Below, piece by piece: positions 58,146 through 64,000 of a stretch of 64,000 nt of DNA. Every line of letters begins with the position of its first letter. Position 1 is the first letter of the stretch. The DNA is from an uncultured Marinomonas sp. (GTDB taxonomy: Bacteria > Pseudomonadota > Gammaproteobacteria > Pseudomonadales > Marinomonadaceae). A model generated the notes under the pieces. The model made no database searches and was not told where the DNA came from. It saw only the letters and a list, made by a program, of their open reading frames with translations. Where the stretch lies: the NCBI GenBank assembly GCA_947493575.1, contig CANLRQ010000002.1, positions 1 through 64,000 of the forward strand. Reading direction: 5' to 3'. The position numbers were made by a program, and so were the translations under genes.

Positions 58146-58467
58146 TTCTTACTCACAATAAATAAAACCGTTATTTACAAGCACCTGTTGATAAATCCAC
58201 TATATTATCCACTTAACTAAATTAAGGAATTTACTCACAGGTTCTCAAGATGAAATTTTGACGAGCATTCTACAGAAAATGAGCTAAGTACTCCATTTTT
58301 ATTCACACTATTAAGAGTAAGCAAAGAGCAAATATATGATTATTTATCCGCTCTTCCCTAAGGGAATAAATTTAGCTCTCTTAGCCAGCTAAATTCCCTT
58401 AAAATAAAAAGTTTAGGGTGAGACCTTTGCACCAAGTATTAGCGAGCGTAGTCGTCATGCAAAGGTC
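58146..58467. other. Intergenic region between ribC and lepA
   Basis: A 322-bp stretch without a gene. It contains MITE-like copy B (58420-58469), a large hairpin (58360-58400) and the lepA upstream region, where GATAATATAG on the minus strand at about 58200 could hold a -10 box. Confidence 0.55.
58360..58400. other. Large hairpin between ribC and lepA
   Basis: AAGGGA...ATTTAGCT pairs with AGCTAAATTCCCTT over 14 positions with a four-base bulge, around a nine-base loop. It could be the terminator of ribC, though no T-tract follows on the minus strand. Confidence 0.4.
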
Positions 58468-58469
58468 TC
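58420..58469. mobile_element. MITE-like inverted-repeat element, copy B (50 bp)
   Basis: GAGACCTTTGCA at the left and TGCAAAGGTCTC at the right are perfect 12-bp inverted repeats; the middle keeps AAGT and TTAGCGAGCGTAGTC shared with copies A and C. On the minus strand its first bases GA complete the TGA stop codon of ribC. Confidence 0.8.
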
Positions 58470-59097
58470 AAGGTAAAACAATTCCACGCTGCTTTAGCAC
58501 TCTTTCAACGGTATCCACTGTTGCTTGTGTATGACTATCAATTTCTAAATTAACTTTATCCCCTAAAGCAAGTTCGCCAAAAGTAGTCACTTTCAATGTT
58601 TCAGGAATCAAAGAAACTTCAATCCAATCGTCTCCGATATCGCAAATAGTTAAACTTGCACCATTTAATCCAATATAACCTTTGTCAAAAAGATATCTTC
58701 GAGTAACAAGATCATTGGATTCGAGAGAAAAACGAATGTGGACGCTTTCTTCTTGCTGTCGAATATCGCTAACAAGGATACATGTCATAATATGACCAGA
58801 CATAACATGCCCTCCAACTTCATCTCCCATACGAGCAGCACGCTCATAATTGACTATCGAGCCCTGAGACAACAAACCAATATTGGTTAACAACAAGGTT
58901 GTATCAATCACATCAAAGCTCACTCTGTCTTGATCCACTTCAACAACAGTTAAACAGACACCATTAATTGCAACGCTTGCTCCCAGTTTCTGCTCTGTCA
59001 TAGAAGCTTCTGGAAATTGAATTTTTAAACGTTTGTTACGTCCGTTTGTTTGACTCTCAAGTACTTGCGCCATACCCTGAACAATACCAGTAAACAT
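58468..59097 (-). CDS. ribC: Riboflavin synthase, alpha subunit
   Basis: This enzyme dismutates two lumazine molecules into riboflavin. The 209-residue protein consists of two repeated lumazine-binding domains: MFTGIVQGM...GASVAINGVCLTV and GGHVMSGHI...GLNGASLTI. AGGGGT precedes the ATG at 59097; a 29-residue longer frame is rejected because the family starts at MFTGIVQ. As in E. coli it lies outside a rib operon. The stop codon is formed at the edge of a MITE-like element, so the natural C-terminus may have been slightly changed. Confidence 0.94.
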   Translation of the reverse strand: MFTGIVQGMAQVLESQTNGRNKRLKIQFPEASMTEQKLGASVAINGVCLTVVEVDQDRVSFDVIDTTLLLTNIGLLSQGSIVNYERAARMGDEVGGHVMSGHIMTCILVSDIRQQEESVHIRFSLESNDLVTRRYLFDKGYIGLNGASLTICDIGDDWIEVSLIPETLKVTTFGELALGDKVNLEIDSHTQATVDTVERVLKQRGIVLP

Positions 59098-59297
59098 AAT
59101 GACCCCTAATAAATTTAAAAGACTTTCAAATAAGAAATTGTGTATTTCTGGTCTATTTTGAGTAATTGGGGAAGAATTAAACATCTTCTTTAAAACTCAG
59201 GTAATACGTGTCTTTGCGACAGTTATCACATGGTCACCAATAGGGTTATCCACAACTTGCGGGGATAACATAAAAAAACCACGAGGAAACAACACTT

Positions 59298-60224
59298 ATG
59301 AAAACCATTATTAATCATTTTAAATTTATAAGCATGTTTTTCCTACTTTTATCTCCCTTTACTCATGCTGAAGAAAACGACCAAGCTTTTTTATGGAAAA
59401 TACAAAACCGACATATCACGGTGTATTTGGCAGGCTCGATTCATGCATTAAACGAAAGCCATTACCCTCTACCAGAAGCCTACCTTGAAGCCTACAGAGA
59501 CTCACAGAATCTCGTTGTTGAACTGAATATAAATACTCTTGAGCCTCTCTTTTCTCAGTCATTGGTGCAATCAAAAATGTGGTTACCTTCGAACCAAACA
59601 CTTGAAGAACACTTGTCTATAGAAGCATTAAAGTCACTCAAATTATTTAGTATTAAGAGTAAAAGCAATTACCAACAACTCATAAAAATGCGCCCTTGGA
59701 TGGTAATTGAGCAACTCACTGGATATCAATTAATGCAGACTTCTTTTAAAGCAGAGCTTGGACTGGACCAACATTTTTTACAGCTAGCGGCACGAGACAA
59801 TAAACCCATTCTAGAATTAGAAACACTCGATCAACAAATCAACGCTATTGCGAACAGTCCATTTGGATCTCAAATTAAAGGTTTGGAAGTATCCCTAAGC
59901 CAACTAGAAGATAAAGATTATTTAGAGGAAATGGTCAATTATTGGAGATCAGCAGACCCGAAGGGATTGTTTGATTTTGTCTATCAAGACGTGAAGAACA
60001 ATCCTAAGCTAGCGCCTATGATGGAAAGTTTACTTGATAAACGAAATAAAAACATGGCGGACATTATTACTCTATATCTACATCAACCAATCAGTAACAG
60101 AAATAATTATTTTGTTGTTGTCGGAGCCTTACATCTAACAGGCCCAAACAGTATTCAGGCACACCTGACAAGCAAAGGCTTTTTTATTCAACCTATGTTT
60201 ATTCCCAATAGTTCACTGAAATAA
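59298..60224 (+). CDS. TraB/GumN family protein
   Basis: A 308-residue exported protein: signal peptide ending near Ala24 (SPFTHAEEN), then the family pattern FLWKIQNRHITVYLAGSIHALNESHYPLP with the GSxH motif and a C-terminal FVVVGALHLTGPNS. Members are thought to be metal-dependent proteases related to TIKI, but bacterial roles are poorly known. GAGGAAA precedes the ATG. Convergent with glgC. Confidence 0.88.
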   Translation: MKTIINHFKFISMFFLLLSPFTHAEENDQAFLWKIQNRHITVYLAGSIHALNESHYPLPEAYLEAYRDSQNLVVELNINTLEPLFSQSLVQSKMWLPSNQTLEEHLSIEALKSLKLFSIKSKSNYQQLIKMRPWMVIEQLTGYQLMQTSFKAELGLDQHFLQLAARDNKPILELETLDQQINAIANSPFGSQIKGLEVSLSQLEDKDYLEEMVNYWRSADPKGLFDFVYQDVKNNPKLAPMMESLLDKRNKNMADIITLYLHQPISNRNNYFVVVGALHLTGPNSIQAHLTSKGFFIQPMFIPNSSLK

Positions 60225-60333
60225 TATCGCTCATGACTTCGTACTAAGGTCACAGGATAAATAGTTAGAAGCAGATAGGAAAAGTGGCACAAAATACGAG
60301 GTTTCAATTATTCCGTGCCGCTTCATATTTATA

Positions 60334-60400
60334 GAGACCTTTGCACTAAGTCATGAGCGATGATAAGTCTTAGCAAGCGCAATAGTCATGCAAAGGTCTC
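60334..60400. mobile_element. MITE-like inverted-repeat element, copy C (67 bp)
   Basis: Perfect 12-bp inverted ends GAGACCTTTGCA / TGCAAAGGTCTC; flanked on both sides by TTATA (60329-60333 and 60401-60405), a likely 5-bp target-site duplication. Inner segments match copy A. It lies between the convergent TraB/GumN gene and glgC, where its fold-back could act as a terminator. Confidence 0.82.
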
Positions 60401-60418
60401 TTATAATAACTAGGTGAA

Positions 60419-61678
60419 CTATTCGTTATGGATTAGCTTTTCAATCATAGATTGTGTCACTAATGTAATACCATCTTCATTTCGATAAAATCGTTGAGCA
60501 TCTAGCTCAGCATCTTCACCAATAACCATTCCTTCTGGAATAGTACAATCAGAATCAACAACGACTTTATTTAATCGGCAGTGCCTCCCTATATCCACGC
60601 GCGGTAATACAACGCATTTGTTTACATGAGAGAAAGAGTTTACTCGCACATTATTAAACAAAATGGATTTTTCTACGGTAGAGCCTGAGACGATGCAACC
60701 AGCAGATACCACTGAATTTAATGCAGTCCCAATACGTTCTTCATAGTTATAATTAAACTTTGCAGCTGGACGTTGATATTGAGTCGTTCTTATCGGCCAG
60801 TCATCATCATATAAATCTAACTCAGGTAATAAACGAGTTAAATCCATATTAGATTCCCAGTAAGCCGTTAAAGTCCCTACATCACGCCAGTATGGCGTAT
60901 CTGGGTAGCCTTCATTTTTAATGCAACTATTCCCAAAATGGTGCGCCTTAATATTGCTTCGCCCAACAAAGAAAGGGATCAAATCTTTACCAAAATCATG
61001 GCTTGATTCATCATCTAATGCATCCGATTTCAGATGTTCACTTAAGAATTTTGTACTAAAGATATAAATTCCCATACTTGCCAAAGAAACCTCTGGGTTG
61101 CCTGGCATAGTCGGTGGATTTTTAGGCTTTTCTTCAAAGGCAATAATATTATCATCGCCATCAACGTGCATTATGCCAAACTGATCCGCCTCATTAACAG
61201 GAACTTCAATACATGCAACCGTTACATCTGCTCCCGTTTCCATATGTTCCTTCAGCATCAGGCTGTAATCTTGTTTATAAACATGATCTCCAGCTAGAAT
61301 CAAAATGTATTCACTATCAAGTTCATCGATCATTTTCAAGTTTTGAAAAACCGCATCGGCAGTACCTTGATACCACTCCTCTCCTGTTTGCTGTTGCGCA
61401 GGCCACAGTTCAATAAACTCATTAAAGTCTGAGCGTAAAAAGTTCCACCCCCGTTGGACATGTTGGTTTAATGTGTGCGATCGGTACTGAGTCAATACAG
61501 CAATTCTACGTACACCTGAATTCACACAATTTGATAAGGGAAAGTCAATAATTTTATATTTGCCAGCAATAGGCACAGCAGGCTTTGAACGATAATCTGT
61601 CAGCTGTTTTAACCGAGATCCTCTTCCTCCTGCTAAGATGATTGCTATCGTTTTCATACATGCAGTATTAAGATCCAT
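60419..61678 (-). CDS. glgC: Glucose-1-phosphate adenylyltransferase
   Basis: GlgC makes ADP-glucose, the regulated step of bacterial glycogen synthesis. The 419-residue protein has IILAGGRGSRLKQLTDYRSKPAVPI and a C-terminal beta-helix domain. ATG at 61678 (AGGTGGA nearby) or 61657 (MKTIAIILAGG) are possible starts. It is divergent from glgA across 108 bp, so both may share regulation. Confidence 0.95.
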   Translation of the reverse strand: MDLNTACMKTIAIILAGGRGSRLKQLTDYRSKPAVPIAGKYKIIDFPLSNCVNSGVRRIAVLTQYRSHTLNQHVQRGWNFLRSDFNEFIELWPAQQQTGEEWYQGTADAVFQNLKMIDELDSEYILILAGDHVYKQDYSLMLKEHMETGADVTVACIEVPVNEADQFGIMHVDGDDNIIAFEEKPKNPPTMPGNPEVSLASMGIYIFSTKFLSEHLKSDALDDESSHDFGKDLIPFFVGRSNIKAHHFGNSCIKNEGYPDTPYWRDVGTLTAYWESNMDLTRLLPELDLYDDDWPIRTTQYQRPAAKFNYNYEERIGTALNSVVSAGCIVSGSTVEKSILFNNVRVNSFSHVNKCVVLPRVDIGRHCRLNKVVVDSDCTIPEGMVIGEDAELDAQRFYRNEDGITLVTQSMIEKLIHNE

Positions 61679-61786
61679 ATTCCACCTTTTGACTTTTGTT
61701 ATAATTTTATATTAGCTTTGCTTACTTAATTACAGGCCGTATTTAGGTATACTCCGATCAATAAACTAAATCAACAAGATAACAAT

Positions 61787-63220
61787 ATGATGAACATTCT
61801 TTTTGTCGCGTCCGAAATTTATCCACTGATCAAAACAGGCGGTCTTGCCGATGTAGCAGGAGCCTTACCTGTCGCTTTACGAAAAAAAGGTCATGATGTT
61901 CGGCTACTAATGCCTGCTTATTTTGGAATTTTAGATAAAGTAGCCCCAATTCAAAATCAAATAAATTTGGGAAACCCTTTTAATGTTGGAGATTTAATTC
62001 TTTTAGAAACTCAAATTATCGAAAACGGCACTCCCATCTGGTTACTTCAATGTAAAAGTTTATTTGAAAGAGAAGGTGGTCCGTATTTAGATACATCAGG
62101 CCTGGACTTTGAAGATAACCACATTCGTTTTGCTGCACTTTCATGGGCAGCAGCAGTACTCGCTTCTCATGGAAATTTAATGGGATGGCAAGCAGATATT
62201 TTACATATTAACGATTGGCAAGCAGGATTAAGTGCAGCCTATCTTAAAAGTTGGAAAATGAATCACATCCCTATCGTAACCACAGTACATAACCTCAGAT
62301 ATAACGGCAGCTTCCCACTTAAAAAATGGCATGATATCCGACTTTCAAATGAACTGCTTTCGCACCATGGAATAGAATTTTATGGGCAATTTTCTACCTT
62401 AAAAGCAGCCTTAGTTTATGCTGATGCAATCACCACGGTGAGCCCTACCTACGCCAAAGAAATTTTAACGGAAGAATATGGAGACGGCTTAGATGGCACA
62501 CTAAGAGCCCACCAGCACAAACTCTACGGTATATTAAATGGCGTTGATTATGATCAATGGTCTCCCACAGCAGATTCTGAAATACCTCATAAATACGACA
62601 TTACATCCCTTAATCAGAAGCAAGAAAACAAGCTAGCTTTACTAAAAGAAAACCAACTTGATGAAGACCTTAGTCAGCCAATATTCGGTGTAGTCAGTCG
62701 ATTAACTGAGCAAAAGGGTCTAGATCTCGTACTTGAAGCAATGCCAAGTGCCCTAGATCAAGGAGCGAAACTGATTCTTCTAGGCTCTGGAGATAAGGAG
62801 CTTGAACAGGACTTCCTAGCGTTACAAGAGCGCTATCCTCAACAAGTAGGCATACATATTGGCTACGATGAATCTTATTCTCATCGGTTACAAGCTGGCG
62901 TGGATGCTCTGCTCATTCCATCACGATTCGAACCTTGTGGCTTAACCCAATTGTATGCCCTTAAATACGGTACTTTACCTGTCGTTAGAAAAACAGGAGG
63001 GCTGGCTGATACGGTGTTCGAAGAAGGAGCCGATCCAAATGGTTTTGTTTTTGAACAAGCAGATACTCCTTCATTAATTGAAGCAATGAGTAGATGCATC
63101 GAAACATACCATGATTCAAACACATGGCAGGAGCGACAAAAGAACGCCATGCGATACGATTTTAGCTGGGAGAAAACGACAGATCATTGGATAACCTTGT
63201 ATGAAAGCTTAATAAAGTAA
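61787..63220 (+). CDS. glgA: Glycogen synthase
   Basis: GlgA elongates glycogen from ADP-glucose (GT5). The 477-residue protein has the ADP-glucose site K16-T-G-G (KTGGLADVAGALP) and the C-terminal PSRFEPCGLTQLYALKYG and KTGGLADTV motifs. No glgB, glgP or glgX is within the window. Confidence 0.96.
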   Translation: MMNILFVASEIYPLIKTGGLADVAGALPVALRKKGHDVRLLMPAYFGILDKVAPIQNQINLGNPFNVGDLILLETQIIENGTPIWLLQCKSLFEREGGPYLDTSGLDFEDNHIRFAALSWAAAVLASHGNLMGWQADILHINDWQAGLSAAYLKSWKMNHIPIVTTVHNLRYNGSFPLKKWHDIRLSNELLSHHGIEFYGQFSTLKAALVYADAITTVSPTYAKEILTEEYGDGLDGTLRAHQHKLYGILNGVDYDQWSPTADSEIPHKYDITSLNQKQENKLALLKENQLDEDLSQPIFGVVSRLTEQKGLDLVLEAMPSALDQGAKLILLGSGDKELEQDFLALQERYPQQVGIHIGYDESYSHRLQAGVDALLIPSRFEPCGLTQLYALKYGTLPVVRKTGGLADTVFEEGADPNGFVFEQADTPSLIEAMSRCIETYHDSNTWQERQKNAMRYDFSWEKTTDHWITLYESLIK

Positions 63221-63222
63221 TA

Positions 63223-63270
63223 GGGAAGGTGCGAATAAACTGAATTTTTTCAGACCTATTCGCACCATCC
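63223..63270 (+). terminator. Hairpin after glgA
   Basis: GGTGCGAATA (63228-63237) and TATTCGCACC (63257-63266) pair perfectly, with an inner CTGAA/TTCAG stem. It lies three to eight bases after the glgA stop; no clear T-tract follows. Confidence 0.55.
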
Positions 63271-63399
63271 TTAACCATCACAACGATTTATTAAGCTTAA
63301 ACATGATTTAGAACAATCATTTGCCAAGTTTTTTCCTTGCTATAACTGAATTCTATAATCTATTCTAAATAGTGAATTAAAAACAGAAGGCTACAAAGC

Positions 63400-64000
63400 A
63401 TGGAAATTCAAGACTTATTAAATCAAACATCCAAACTTCCAAATGTACCTGAAGTCGTTCGAGAACTTATTCAAACTCTAAATTCTGAAAACGCAAACTA
63501 TAATGACGTTGCTTCAAAAATCGCAAAAGACCAAACACTTTCATTAAAAGTATTACGCCTAGTCAATTCAGCTCAATTTGGCCTTTCAAGAAAAGTCGCA
63601 TCCATTGATGAGGCGGTTGTCATTTTAGGCATGGAGAAACTAAAAACACTGGTTATCGCTTCAGGCTTTGCTGGATCGGTTTCTGATGTTAAAGGGTTGG
63701 ACACAAAAAGCTTTTGGAAAGATTCTTTCCAAGTTGCATCCTTAGCCAAATGGCTTTCGTTAAGAACAGAGAAGGTTGATGCTGACAATGCATTTACAGC
63801 TGGAATTATTTATAACATTGGGAGGCTATTACTTCACCTTGCTGAGCCAAATAGAGCTAAAGCCATTCAATCATTGATAGAAGAGTCAAAAGTAAGCAGA
63901 ACAGCAGCTGAATTGGAAAGACTGGGGTTTACCTCTCAAGAGGCAGGAAAAGCTCTGTTAGACTTATGGAAGTTTCCAGCCGAACTGTCTGATGCAGTTC
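63400..64000 (+). CDS. HDOD-domain signalling protein, truncated by the window end
   Basis: The first 200 codons of an open frame that runs off the window. The HDOD pattern is clear: LPNVPEVVRELIQTLNSENANYNDVASKIAKDQTLSLKVLRLVNSAQFGL, then IDEAVVILGMEKLKTLVI and the AGIIYNIGRLLLHLAEP stretch where catalytic HD-GYP proteins have HD. HDOD proteins lack phosphodiesterase activity and often act in signal pathways. A downstream effector domain cannot be seen. Confidence 0.85.
   Translation, partial: MEIQDLLNQTSKLPNVPEVVRELIQTLNSENANYNDVASKIAKDQTLSLKVLRLVNSAQFGLSRKVASIDEAVVILGMEKLKTLVIASGFAGSVSDVKGLDTKSFWKDSFQVASLAKWLSLRTEKVDADNAFTAGIIYNIGRLLLHLAEPNRAKAIQSLIEESKVSRTAAELERLGFTSQEAGKALLDLWKFPAELSDAV

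Overview
The window looks like chromosomal DNA from an AT-rich marine gammaproteobacterium, most likely an Oceanospirillales member close to Marinomonas. This is inferred from the gene sequences and from gene order, much of which matches the Pseudomonas arrangement (rpsB-tsf-pyrH-frr-uppS-cdsA-dxr-rseP-bamA-skp-lpxD-fabZ-lpxA-lpxB-rnhB-dnaE-accA-tilS; map-glnD-dapC-dapD-dapE; ppc-adk-tsaB; gacS/cysM-rlmD-relA-mazG; lepA-lepB-rnc-era-recO). No rRNA, tRNA, CRISPR array, prophage or intact insertion sequence was found.

Layout. 1-2113 is the only accessory-looking stretch: an NYN-domain putative RNase gene with a structured leader, flanked by copies of a mosaic palindromic repeat and one remnant that looks like an insertion-sequence end. 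2114-4652 carries dapA, an MFS transporter and a small membrane protein on the plus strand. 4664-24771 is a long minus-strand block that reads rpsB-tsf, then pyrH to lpxA, then lpxB to accA, then tilS; strong intrinsic terminators or attenuators divide it after rpsB, tsf, lpxA and accA. 25094-33691 is a plus-strand block: map, glnD, dapC, dapD, a Spx/ArsC-like gene, dapE and two uncharacterised small genes. 33791-37336 (minus) holds a GGDEF-EAL protein, tpx and a membrane-anchored cold-shock-domain protein. slyX is then followed by a minus-strand adk-tsaB-uppP-orphan-rsmJ operon and ppc. 44147-49535 (minus) is cysM, rlmD, relA, mazG. A small Cys-rich lipoprotein and a BarA/GacS hybrid kinase (plus) meet acpS head-on with overlapping 3' ends. 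acpS ends the minus-strand lepA-lepB-rnc-era-recO-acpS operon, from which pdxJ is missing. The right end has riboflavin synthase, a TraB/GumN protein, divergent glgC and glgA, and a truncated HDOD gene.

Functional themes are envelope biogenesis (lipid A, BamA, Skp, RseP, UppS, UppP, CdsA), translation (S2, EF-Ts, RRF, LepA, Era, RNase III, TilS, RlmD, RsmJ, TsaB), lysine/diaminopimelate synthesis (dapA, C, D, E), stress and global signalling (RelA, GlnD, BarA, c-di-GMP) and glycogen synthesis.

The most interesting non-genic signals are three things. First, a small MITE-like family (three full copies, 50-140 bp, with GAGACCTTTGCA-type inverted ends) sits at 3' ends of genes and supplies part of the ribC stop codon. 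Second, the NYN RNase gene has an operator-like palindrome and an intrinsic-terminator-like hairpin directly before its ribosome binding site. Third, two copies of a short hairpin repeat flanking that gene show a compensatory base change. None of these functions is proven here.
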